From positions 1 to 12,077 of the forward strand of contig JBDSTZ010000089.1 in the NCBI GenBank assembly GCA_039927975.1: DNA of 12,077 nucleotides, in the 5' to 3' direction. A program made the translations under genes and the position numbers. Within the stretch, counting starts at the first letter, position 1. Each line of letters starts with the position of its first letter. The notes below the pieces were generated by a model, which saw only the letters and a list, made by a program, of their open reading frames with translations, did no database searches and had not been told where the DNA came from. Source of the stretch: JBDSTZ01 sp039927975 (GTDB taxonomy: Bacteria; Pseudomonadota; Gammaproteobacteria; Burkholderiales; Burkholderiaceae_D). This document shows positions 1 through 6,651 of the stretch, one piece after another.

Positions 1-932
1 AAGCAATGGAAGTGTTCGTGCAGGTGGTCGACGCTGGTGGCTTCACCCGCGCGGCCGACTTGATGCAGCTGCCGAAAGCGACGGTGTCGACCTCGGTGCA
101 GGCGCTCGAACTGGCGCTGGGGGCCAAGCTGCTGCACCGCACCACGCGCCAGGTCAGCGTGACGGCCGACGGCGCCGCCTATTACGAGCGCTGCCTGCGC
201 ATCCTGTCGGACGTGCGCGACGCCGAGGAATCGTTGTCGCGCAATCGCGCCAGTCCGAGCGGGCGGCTGCGGGTCGACGTTTCGACCGGCATGGCGAATG
301 ATCTCATCATCCCCGCCCTGCCCGACTTCTTCTCGCGCTATCCGGACATCCAGCTCGATCTTGGCTGCAGCGACCGGCCGGTCGACCTGATCGAGGAAGG
401 CGTCGACTGTGCGCTACGCGGCGGCCCGTTGCCCGATTCCGGCCTGATCGCGCGGCGCATCGGCGTCTTGCACTTCGTCACCTGCGCGGCGCCTTCGTAC
501 GTCGCGCTGCACGGCCGGCCGACCCACCCGCGCGACATGGCGCAGCACCGCTGCGTGAACTACTTTTCATCGAAGACCGGCAAGGTGTTCGACTGGGATT
601 TCAGCCGTGGTGACGAGCGCATCCTGATGCCGCTGGCGGCCAGCCTGGCGGTCAACGATTCGACCGCCTACCTGAGCGCGGCGCTGGCGGGCCTTGGCAT
701 CGTGCAGCTGCCCACCTACTGGATCGAGCCGCTGGTCGCCGAGGGCCGCATGACGGTGCTGCTGGAGGACTGGAGCAGCACCCCGATGCCGGTCAATGTG
801 GTATATCCTCAGAACCGCCACCTGTCGGCCAAGGTGCGCGTGTTTGTCGAATGGATCGCCGACCTCTTCATGGCGCATCCGCAATTGCAAATCCAGGCGC
901 CTGTGCGCCAGCTAGAAACAGAAAAGAACTGA
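1..932 (+). CDS. LysR-family transcriptional regulator (5' end cut by window)
   Basis: DNA-binding regulator of the LysR family. The N-terminal winged helix-turn-helix is clear in the first ~60 residues (GGFTRAADLMQLPKATVSTS, then the family-typical LLHRTTRQVSVTADG). It is followed by a substrate-binding domain from about residue 85, with the common pattern of a DLIEEGVDCALRGG segment and an IARRIG strand. An ATG lies at 6, but the frame stays open to the window edge, and LysR proteins usually have a few residues before the MEVFVQVVD-like helix. The true start is therefore probably just outside the window. The stop at 930-932 is followed after one base by the ATG of the D-2-hydroxyacid dehydrogenase, so the two are very likely co-transcribed and the regulator probably controls that gene. 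The effector is unknown. Family call is firm; target is inference. Confidence 0.93.
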   Translation, partial: AMEVFVQVVDAGGFTRAADLMQLPKATVSTSVQALELALGAKLLHRTTRQVSVTADGAAYYERCLRILSDVRDAEESLSRNRASPSGRLRVDVSTGMANDLIIPALPDFFSRYPDIQLDLGCSDRPVDLIEEGVDCALRGGPLPDSGLIARRIGVLHFVTCAAPSYVALHGRPTHPRDMAQHRCVNYFSSKTGKVFDWDFSRGDERILMPLAASLAVNDSTAYLSAALAGLGIVQLPTYWIEPLVAEGRMTVLLEDWSSTPMPVNVVYPQNRHLSAKVRVFVEWIADLFMAHPQLQIQAPVRQLETEKN

Positions 933-933
933 C

Positions 934-1881
934 ATGCACAATATCGTTTTCCTCGACCGCGACAGCCTGGTGGCCGAGCTGCGCGCGCCCGCCTTTGAAC
1001 ACGGCTGGACCGAGCATGGATTTACCGAGCCGCTTGACGTGGCCGAACGGCTGCGTGACGCCACCATCGCGATATCGAACAAGGTGCCCATCCGCGCCGA
1101 TTCGCTCGACCGTCTGCCCAATCTGAAGATGATCGCGGTGGCCGCGACCGGCACCAACAATGTCGACCTGGAGGCCTGCAAGGCGCGCGGGATCGTGGTG
1201 TCGAACATTCGCAATTATTCGGTGGTGTCGGTGCCGGAGCACTGCTTCTCGATGATCCTGGCGCTGCGCCGCAATCTGCGCGCCTACATTGCGGACGTCG
1301 ATGCCGGGCGGTGGCCGAAGTCGAAGATCTTCTGCCTGCTCGATCATCCGATTGGCGACCTGGCGGGAAGCCGGCTGGGCATCGTCGGCTACGGCGTGTT
1401 GGGCAAGGAAGTGGCGCGGCTGGGACGTGCGTTCGGCATGAAGATCAGCGTGGTGGCGCGTTCACCTGTGGACGATGCGGACGTCGAGCAGGTCTCGCTG
1501 CACGAGATGCTGCGCACCTGCGACGTGGTGAGCCTGCACCTGCCGCTGGGCGAACAAACGCGCAATATGATCGGCGCGGAAGAACTGGCGATGATGAAGC
1601 CGGGCGCGCTGCTGATTAACACCGCGCGCGGCGGCCTGGTCGACGAGGCGGCGCTGGCCGAGGCGCTGCAAAATGGTGTAATCGGCGGCGCCGGCTTCGA
1701 CGTGCTGACGCAGGAACCGCCGCCGGCCGATCATCCGCTGCTGGCGCTGCAGCTGCCGAACTTTATCCTGACGCCGCACGTGGCCTGGGCCAGCGGCGGC
1801 GCAATGCAGACGCTGGGCGATATGCTGATCGATAATCTGGAGGCGTTCGTCGCGGGGCAGCCGCGCAACGTGGTGGTCTAG
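934..1881 (+). CDS. D-2-hydroxyacid dehydrogenase (hydroxypyruvate reductase/glycerate dehydrogenase type)
   Basis: Cytosolic NAD(P)-dependent enzyme of 315 residues that interconverts 2-keto acids and D-2-hydroxyacids. The Rossmann motif GYGVLG is at residues 152-157 and the second signature LLINTARGGLVDE at 226-238. The expected catalytic trio is Arg232, Glu261 (TQEPP) and His282 (TPHVAW), all present. The strand after the glycine motif ends in VVARS, not in an acidic residue, which suggests NADPH may be accepted. An N-terminal catalytic-domain motif (AATGTNNVDLEACKARGI, 70-87) resembles glycerate dehydrogenases, so hydroxypyruvate or glyoxylate is a plausible substrate; this is not proven by sequence. 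The gene starts 1 nt after the upstream LysR gene, with only a weak A/G-rich ribosome site inside the end of that gene, consistent with translational coupling. Length is normal for the family. Confidence 0.93.
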   Translation: MHNIVFLDRDSLVAELRAPAFEHGWTEHGFTEPLDVAERLRDATIAISNKVPIRADSLDRLPNLKMIAVAATGTNNVDLEACKARGIVVSNIRNYSVVSVPEHCFSMILALRRNLRAYIADVDAGRWPKSKIFCLLDHPIGDLAGSRLGIVGYGVLGKEVARLGRAFGMKISVVARSPVDDADVEQVSLHEMLRTCDVVSLHLPLGEQTRNMIGAEELAMMKPGALLINTARGGLVDEAALAEALQNGVIGGAGFDVLTQEPPPADHPLLALQLPNFILTPHVAWASGGAMQTLGDMLIDNLEAFVAGQPRNVVV

Positions 1882-1900
1882 CCGGGCCGCTGTTTGGCGA

Positions 1901-1920
1901 CGCGGCGGTTTCCCGCCGCG
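1901..1920. terminator. GC hairpin between convergent dehydrogenase genes
   Basis: A perfect 8-bp stem (CGCGGCGG / CCGCCGCG) with a TTTC loop lies in the 45-bp gap between two converging stop codons. It could stop transcription from both sides. Neither flank has a T-run, so it is not a textbook intrinsic terminator; it may instead serve as a 3'-end stabiliser. Confidence 0.45.
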
Positions 1921-1926
1921 CGCCGC

Positions 1927-3072
1927 TTAAAACGTCCCTGGCAGCAGGATGTTCTTGTCGACGTCCTGCAAGTCGCGCAGACCGCAAAACGCCATCGTCA
2001 GATCGAGCTCGTTGCGGATGATTTCAAGGCACTTGGTGACGCCGGCCTGGCCCTGCGCGCCGAGGCCGTACAGGAAGGGACGGCCGATATACACGCCCTT
2101 GGCGCCGAGCGCGATCGCGCGGATCACGTCCTGGCCCGAACGCACGCCGCCGTCCATGTGCACTTCGATCTGCTTGCCGACCGCGTCGACGATGGCCGGC
2201 AGCGCGCCGATGCTCGACTGCGCGCCATCCAACTGACGGCCGCCGTGGTTGGAGACGATCAGCGCGTCGGCGCCGCTGTTGGCCGCCAGGCGCGCATCCT
2301 CGGTGTCCATGATGCCCTTGATGATCAGCTTGCCGCCCCAGCGCTGCTTGATCCACTCGACGTCGGCCCACGACAGAGCGGGGTCGAACTGCTGCGAGGT
2401 CCACGAGGACAGCGAGGACATGTCCGACACATTGCTGGCGTGGCCGACGATATTGCCGAAGGTGCGGCGCGAGGTGCCGGCCATGCCCATGCACCAGCGC
2501 GGCTTGGTCATGAGGTTGATGATGTTGGGGATGGTCAGCTTGGGCGGCGCGCTCATGCCGTTGCGGATGTCCTTGTGACGCTGGCCGAGCACCTGCAGGT
2601 CGAGCGTGAGCACCAGCGCCGAGCACTTGGCGGCCTTGGCGCGGTCGATCAAACGGTTGATGAAGTCGCGGTCCTTCATGACGTACAACTGGAACCAGAA
2701 CGGCTTGGTGGTGTTGGCGGCGACGTCCTCGATCGAGCAGATGCTCATGGTCGAGAGGGTGAACGGCACGCCGAATTTTTCGGCCGCCTGGGCGGCGAGA
2801 ATCTCGCCGTCGGCGTGCTGCATGCCGGTCAGGCCGGTCGGCGCGAGCGCCACGGGCATTGCCACGTCCTGTCCCACCATCGTGCTGCGGGTGCTGCGAT
2901 TTTCGAGATTGACGGCGACGCGCTGGCGGAACTTGATCTTGGCAAAGTCATCGCTGTTGGCGCGGTAGGTTGACTCGGTCCACGAGCCGGCGTCGGCATA
3001 ATCGTAGAACATGCGCGGCACGCGTTTCTTCGCCAGTACGCGCAAGTCGTCGATCGTCGTAATGATAGTCAT
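1927..3072 (-). CDS. lldD: FMN-dependent L-lactate / alpha-hydroxyacid dehydrogenase
   Basis: Flavoprotein of 381 residues in the LldD/glycolate oxidase family, which oxidises L-2-hydroxyacids such as L-lactate to keto acids and passes electrons to quinone or another acceptor. The TIM-barrel landmarks are present: YDYADAGSWTE near the N-terminus (23-33), QLYVMKDRD (128-136), the flavin-contacting Lys252 (IIKGIM), the active-site SNHGGRQLD segment with His276 and Arg279, and the FMN phosphate site DGGVRSGQD (308-315) plus IGRPFLYG (329-336). A good ribosome site (AAGGAA) sits 5-6 nt before the ATG. The gene faces the D-2-hydroxyacid dehydrogenase, so the locus carries enzymes for both stereo-classes. 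The exact substrate cannot be read from sequence: L-lactate is likeliest, but mandelate or other hydroxyacids are possible. Confidence 0.9.
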   Translation of the reverse strand: MTIITTIDDLRVLAKKRVPRMFYDYADAGSWTESTYRANSDDFAKIKFRQRVAVNLENRSTRSTMVGQDVAMPVALAPTGLTGMQHADGEILAAQAAEKFGVPFTLSTMSICSIEDVAANTTKPFWFQLYVMKDRDFINRLIDRAKAAKCSALVLTLDLQVLGQRHKDIRNGMSAPPKLTIPNIINLMTKPRWCMGMAGTSRRTFGNIVGHASNVSDMSSLSSWTSQQFDPALSWADVEWIKQRWGGKLIIKGIMDTEDARLAANSGADALIVSNHGGRQLDGAQSSIGALPAIVDAVGKQIEVHMDGGVRSGQDVIRAIALGAKGVYIGRPFLYGLGAQGQAGVTKCLEIIRNELDLTMAFCGLRDLQDVDKNILLPGTF

Positions 3073-3229
3073 GCAAGTTCCTTGTGTGTTGAACAGTGCT
3101 GCCGGCCTGCGCGATGGAGCCGCGCGCGCGGGCCGAAAAATCGTTTTCTAATAAAGAACGGTAATCTACCAGATGGCAGGGGCAACCACGAAACTTTCCT
3201 GCTGCATATGACAACAAAAATGTCGCCAC

Positions 3230-3258
3230 TGGACAAATTCCCGGGACACCTCTACAAT
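3230..3258 (+). promoter_or_regulatory. Sigma-70-like promoter upstream of structured leader
   Basis: TGGACA at 3230-3235 and TACAAT at 3253-3258 are separated by exactly 17 bp. Each box matches 5 of 6 consensus bases. The predicted start is near 3265, about 125 nt before the tRNA. It would drive either a long tRNA precursor or a separate small RNA. Confidence 0.5.
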
Positions 3259-3264
3259 GCTGCT

Positions 3265-3345
3265 TCTTCGACGGGGCGACCATTCGGTTTCAGAGTGGCA
3301 TCAACTGAAACGTGACCGTGAGGTCCAGAGCGCAAGCGCAGAATT
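3265..3345 (+). ncRNA. Candidate small RNA or tRNA 5' leader (tentative)
   Basis: Downstream of a good promoter-like element there are two consecutive hairpins and no open frame. The first has a 7-bp stem (GTTTCAG 3287-3293 with CTGAAAC 3305-3311). The second has a 4-bp stem with a GTGA loop (GACC 3314-3317, GGTC 3322-3325), a GNRA-type tetraloop. A short GCGC-AA-GCGC repeat follows at about 3330-3339. There is no T-run, so the transcript probably runs on into the tRNA. I do not recognise a known RNA family. The identity is inference. Confidence 0.25.
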
Positions 3346-3351
3346 GGCACT

Positions 3352-3379
3352 TTCGCAAACGGATCGAAGCTGTTATAAT
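3352..3379 (+). promoter_or_regulatory. tRNA-Arg promoter (copy 1)
   Basis: A perfect TATAAT at 3374-3379 lies 10 nt before the mature tRNA. A weak -35 candidate, TTCGCA (3352-3357), sits 16 bp upstream. The second tRNA copy has its TATAAT at the same distance, within a similar GCTG(T/C)TATAAT context. Confidence 0.7.
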
Positions 3380-3389
3380 GCTTGCCTGC

Positions 3390-3466
3390 GCGGCTGTAGC
3401 TCAGCTGGATAGAGTACTTGGCTACGAACCAAGGGGTCGTGGGTTCAATTCCTGCCAGCCGCACCA
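3390..3466 (+). tRNA. tRNA-Arg, anticodon ACG (copy 1)
   Basis: A 77-nt cloverleaf with CCA encoded. The acceptor stem GCGGCTG/CAGCCGC is perfect. The D arm is GCTC...GAGT. The anticodon arm is CTTGG-CTACGAA-CCAAG, giving anticodon ACG (read as ICG after A34 deamination, decoding CGU/CGC/CGA). The variable loop is GGGTC. The T arm is GTGGG-TTCAATT-CCTGC, with two G-U pairs. It is identical at every base to the copy at 8562-8638. Confidence 0.98.
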
Positions 3467-3480
3467 AAATTCGTAAGATG

Positions 3481-3516
3481 AAAGCACCTCGGAAGAAATT
3501 CCCAGGTGCTTTTTTC
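3481..3516 (+). terminator. Intrinsic terminator after tRNA-Arg copy 1
   Basis: The outer 9-bp stem is AAAGCACCT (3481-3489) with AGGTGCTTT (3504-3512). A single C-C mismatch separates it from an inner 4-bp stem GGAA/TTCC closed by a GAAA (GNRA) loop. A run of six T residues begins at the 3' edge of the stem (3510-3515). This is a strong factor-independent terminator, 14 nt after the tRNA. Confidence 0.9.
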
Positions 3517-3660
3517 TTTGGTGGCGACACTCTGCACTTCCGGACATTCCGCCCCCCCCCTGCCCGCTTGCGGCCAGCGCCCTCAACGTCGAACCTTCGC
3601 CTGTACTGCGGGTCTAATTGATCTGGCATCGCGCCAGAATTGCGTGCAAGGGAGGCAATC

Positions 3661-3956
3661 ATGAGCGAGGAACGGGTTTCCGGGGTGAAGATCAAGGACA
3701 CCCCGAACAAGGACAAGGAAAAGAATTACGCGCAGTCGGACGTGGCCGTCGTGTTGCGGCGCGGCGACTGGCATAGCTGGGACGAAGCCATCGGCTGCTG
3801 GCCGAACACGGCGAGGCCGACGACGAGCTCACGCCGGGTGAAGTCATCGCCATGAAAGAAGACTTCGACAGGCTGAAAAAACAGGGCGAGAAATTTACCA
3901 ACGATCCCGCGGCGGTCTATCGCATGCTTCTGGGCGGCAGGTCGGGAACGCATTAG
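3661..3956 (+). pseudogene. Small charged hypothetical protein, frameshifted
   Basis: I do not recognise the family. A good ribosome site (GGGAGG, 3650-3655) precedes ATG 3661. The first frame gives 45 sensible residues (MSEERVSGVKIKD..., ...RRGDWHSWDEAIG) and then turns into Cys/Trp/Arg/Ser-rich nonsense, stopping at 3855. The -1 frame takes over at 3795 with LLAEHGEADDELTPGEVIAMKEDFDRL..., ending at TAG 3954-3956. Joining them gives a coherent, charged, soluble 98-residue protein with a likely amphipathic helix. The simplest reading is one lost base near 3795 (GGC-TGCTGG instead of GGC-CTG-CTG). This could be a real mutation or a sequencing error. There is an ATGA overlap at 3852-3855, so a short reinitiated 34-residue product is also possible. 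The gene stands alone between the tRNA terminator and the sulfatase. Confidence 0.6.
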
Positions 3957-3975
3957 TCCGGCGCCGGCGCCGGAC
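3956..3975. terminator. 20-bp perfect GC palindrome at the end of the small gene
   Basis: The 20 bases from the last base of the TAG stop onward form a perfect self-complementary sequence (GTCCGGCGCC mirrored). It can fold as an 8-bp stem with a CCGG loop. The position directly after a stop codon suggests a terminator or 3'-end structure. There is no T-run. Confidence 0.4.
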
Positions 3976-4021
3976 CAACGATCAGGAATTTGAGCGGGGC
4001 GCGCGGGCAGGCAATGCTAAG

Positions 4022-4077
4022 CTCGTCATGCACGACACATGCGCTCCCGGTGGGGCGCGCCCATCGTGCTTGACGAG
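4022..4077 (+). promoter_or_regulatory. 14-bp inverted repeat in the sulfatase leader
   Basis: CTCGTCATGCACGA (4022-4035) and TCGTGCTTGACGAG (4064-4077) are complementary at 13 of 14 positions, with a 28-nt GC-rich spacer. The right arm runs into the ribosome site (GAGAAAGG, 4075-4082) of the sulfatase start at 4087. In RNA it would form a stable hairpin touching the ribosome site. In DNA it could be an operator for a dimeric regulator. A weak TTGAGC (3990-3995) upstream could be a -35 box, but no good -10 is seen. Confidence 0.45.
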
Positions 4078-4086
4078 AAAGGTCCC

Positions 4087-5504
4087 ATGATCCGCAGAGA
4101 ATTCATCACCGGCGCGCTGGCGGCCATCGCCACGGCGCCGGCCTTTGCCGCGCCCAAGCCGGGCGCGCGCCGTCCCAACATCATCTTCATCCTGGCCGAC
4201 GACATGGGTTTCGGCGACACCAGCGTCTACGGCCAGCGCAAGATCGCCACGCCGCATATCGACCGCCTGGCCAAGGGCGGCATGCGCTTCACCAACGCCT
4301 ACGCGGGCGCGCCGGTGTGCGGACCCTCGCGCTGCGCGCTGATGACCGGCCAGCACACGGGCCACTGCCGCATCCGCGACAACACCGCGCTGGCCGGCGG
4401 CAAACTCGGCACCAAGGGCAAGGCGAAGGAACAGTGGCGCCGCCCCAACCTGCTGCCGGCAGACCGCACCGTGGCGCAATATTTACAAGCGGCGGGCTAC
4501 CGCACCGGCCTGATGGGCAAGTGGCACCTCGACGGCTTTGAAGCAGAAGCGACGCCAGTCAAATTCGGCTTCGAGGAATTCAAGGGCTGGCTGACGCCGC
4601 TTGAAACGACCCAGGGCTACTGGCCGGCGCAACGGGTCCACAACGAGACGCTGGTCGACATCGTTGAGAACGCCGGCGGCAAGCACGGGCGCTACGACAC
4701 CAACATCATCACCGAGGATTCGATCGACTTCATCGAGCGCCACAAGGCCGAGCCGTTTTTCCTGTACGCGGCCTACAACAGCCCGCATTCGCCCTACACG
4801 GCGCCGGACTTCGGACCGTATGCCAACCGCGCCGGCTGGGCCGACGACGAGAAGACCTACGCGGCGATGATCCACTATCTCGATCGCGGCATCGGTCAGT
4901 TGCTCGACAAGCTGACAAGCGCCGGTCTGGACAAGGACACCGTGGTGTTCTTCGCCTCGGATAACGGGCCGCGCTCGGAACCGACGGTGCAGCAGACCCG
5001 CATGGCCGATTTTTTCGATTCGAACGGCGGGCTGACCGGCTACAAGCGCGACATGTACGAAGGCGGCATCCGCGACCCGTGGATCGTGCGTGGCCCGGCA
5101 AGATCCGCGCCGGCACCGTCAGCGAGGTGCCGGTGTACTTTCCCGACTTCCTGCCGACCGCGCTCGACCTGGCCGGCGCGCCGATGGAGCAGTCCGACGG
5201 TGTGAGCCTGCGGCCGTTCCTGGCCGACCCGGCGCGCAAGGCGGAGGACCGCTTCATGTACTGGGAATTCTACGAGCCGGAGTTTCGCCAGGCGGCGCGC
5301 TGGGGCAAGTGGAAAGCCGTGCGCCTCAAGCGCGACGGCGCGATCGAACTGTACGACCTGTCGCTTGATCCGAAGGAAAGCAAGAACCTCGCGGCGGCGC
5401 ATCCGGACATCGTCGCCAGGATGGCTGACGGCATGGCGCGGGAGCACGTCGCCTCGGTCGAGTATCCAGACCCCGCGCCGGCCAGGAAGAAGGAAAAAGC
5501 CTGA
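4087..5504 (+). pseudogene. Cys-type sulfatase (arylsulfatase family), exported, frameshifted
   Basis: Sulfatases hydrolyse sulfate esters using a formylglycine made from a Cys or Ser. Starting at ATG 4087 gives a signal peptide with a twin-arginine pair (IRREFITGALAAIATAPAFAA), then the metal-binding start NIIFILADDMGFGD (31-44). The active-site signature CGPSR has the modified residue at Cys78, and later motifs include GKWHLDG and FASDNGP. The frame breaks at 5089-5092: frame one reads ...DPWIVRG and then degenerates, ending at 5205. The -1 frame continues with WPGKIRAGTVSEVP...LPTALDLAGAP... to TGA 5502-5504. Repair gives IVRWPGKIRAG, standard for the family, and a normal length of about 472 residues. 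One missing base explains it; genuine loss and sequence error cannot be told apart here. The formylglycine-generating enzyme is next door, converging. The natural substrate is unknown. Confidence 0.88.
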
Positions 5505-5505
5505 T

Positions 5506-6474
5506 TCAGGCGAGCGGCCTGACGCAGCGAAAGCCGATGTTCGAGGCAGCGCTGTCGGGCGTGTTGGAGGTGCGCGCGGCAGATCGGTAGCGGTTGCAGT
5601 ACGAGGCGTGGCACAGGAAGGAGCCGCCCTTCATCACGCGCGCCTCGCCTTGCCCCGGCTCCGGCCCTTGCGGATCGTGGCTGGAGGCGCCGCTGAAGTG
5701 ATTGCCCCAGCGGTCGGCGCACCATTCCCACGTGTTGCCGGTTACCGAATACAGGCCGTGGCCGTTGGGCGCGAAGGCGTCCACCGGACAGGTTGCGGCG
5801 TAGCCATCGGCCTGGCTGTTATGGGTCGGGAAATCGCCCTGCCAGACATTGCACAAATGCTTGCCCTGTGGGGTCAGCTCGTCGCCCCACGGGTAAAGCT
5901 TCTGTTCAAGCGCGCCGCGTGCGGCGTATTCCCATTGCGCCTCCGTCGGCAGCATCGCCCCGCTCCAGTCGGCGTAGGCCATGGCGTCGTACCACGACAC
6001 ATGCACCACCGGATGGCGCATGCGCGTCGCGACCGACGAGCCAGGCCCTTCCGGCGCGTTCCACGCGGCGCCGCGCACCAGGCACCACCAGGGCGCCGCC
6101 GCCAGCGTGTCCTCGACCAGGTCGGCGTAGCGTTCGTCCGCGATCTGGCCCTCGAACACGAAGGAGGTGCCGTAGCGCTCGGCGTCGGTGAGGTAGCCGG
6201 TGGCCTGCACGAAGGCGGCGAAATCGGCGTTGGTGACAGGATAGACGTCAATCGCGAACGGCGACAGCGAGACCGATCGCACCGGCCCCTCGCCGTCGCC
6301 CCGGTTGGCAAGCGCGTCGTCGGTGCCCATCAGGAAGGTCGCGCCGTCACTCGCGGGCGCGGCCGCCACATTCGGCGCCAACAGCGCGGCGTGGGCGCGG
6401 CTGGCCGCGCAGCAGGGTTTCTGGACGACGGGATCGGACCGGCGCTCGGGTTCAGGCGTGGGCAACATGGACAT
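5506..6474 (-). CDS. Formylglycine-generating enzyme (sulfatase-modifying factor)
   Basis: Copper-dependent oxidase that converts the Cys of CxPxR motifs in sulfatases to C-alpha-formylglycine, acting before export. The 322-residue protein has the whole FGE fold signature: FLMGTDD (47-53), the FAIDVYPVTNADFAAFV segment (73-89), HPVVHVSWYDAMAYADW (154-170), LPTEAQWEYAARG (175-187), the VTGNTWEWCADRW core (244-256), and GGSFLCHASYCNRYR with Cys288 and Cys293. These two cysteines align with the catalytic pair of characterised FGEs, and the tail NTPDSAASNIGFRC is typical. This marks it as a true FGE, not a generic SUMF1-fold protein. The N-terminal ~40 residues (with CC at 21-22) are an extension of unclear role. 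It converges on its likely client sulfatase with 1 nt between stops. I see no strong ribosome site before ATG 6474; Met3 is an alternative start. Confidence 0.93.
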   Translation of the reverse strand: MSMLPTPEPERRSDPVVQKPCCAASRAHAALLAPNVAAAPASDGATFLMGTDDALANRGDGEGPVRSVSLSPFAIDVYPVTNADFAAFVQATGYLTDAERYGTSFVFEGQIADERYADLVEDTLAAAPWWCLVRGAAWNAPEGPGSSVATRMRHPVVHVSWYDAMAYADWSGAMLPTEAQWEYAARGALEQKLYPWGDELTPQGKHLCNVWQGDFPTHNSQADGYAATCPVDAFAPNGHGLYSVTGNTWEWCADRWGNHFSGASSHDPQGPEPGQGEARVMKGGSFLCHASYCNRYRSAARTSNTPDSAASNIGFRCVRPLA

Positions 6475-6502
6475 GGCGATCGGGTGCGCGAGGAAAAATC
6501 AC

Positions 6503-6508
6503 AGTATA
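6503..6508 (-). promoter_or_regulatory. Possible -10 box for the formylglycine-generating enzyme gene
   Basis: On the minus strand TATACT (5 of 6 consensus) lies 28 nt before the start codon. No -35 at ideal spacing is visible; the nearest candidate, TTTACC, is 20 bp upstream. Tentative. Confidence 0.3.
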
Positions 6509-6651
6509 TGGCTTGCCCGACTCGACGCGGTAAACGGGCGCCTGCGCGTTGCATGTTGAACGCCGCCGACCCTCACGCCGCCTGCCTCATCGATCGCGGC
6601 AAGGCCTCGTTCCGCGAGCGTCGCCCAAGCCAGCAGCGTCGCGCGCCGGCA

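Larger units (their letters stand above)
3073..3389. other. 317-bp intergenic region holding leader/promoter elements
   Basis: No convincing protein gene lies here. The left part must hold the promoter of the leftward hydroxyacid dehydrogenase gene, but I see no clear -35/-10 pair for it. The right part carries a rightward promoter-like element, two small hairpins and the tRNA promoter, listed separately. Confidence 0.7.

Noticed and set aside
1894..2973. 359-codon plus-strand open frame opposite the L-hydroxyacid dehydrogenase
   Set aside because: Shadow of a well-supported flavoenzyme gene; no domain is recognisable.
3552..3560. Run of nine C residues as a phase-variation tract
   Set aside because: It is not inside a gene or between recognisable promoter boxes, so no switching target is evident.
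3621..3645. Sigma-54-type promoter (TGGC...TTGC) before the small gene
   Set aside because: The GG and GC elements are about 15 bp apart instead of the required 10.
3785..3860. Programmed -1 ribosomal frameshifting in the small gene, and likewise in the sulfatase
   Set aside because: No X-XXY-YYZ slippery heptamer or downstream stimulatory structure stands out at either site. Loss of a base or sequencing error is simpler.
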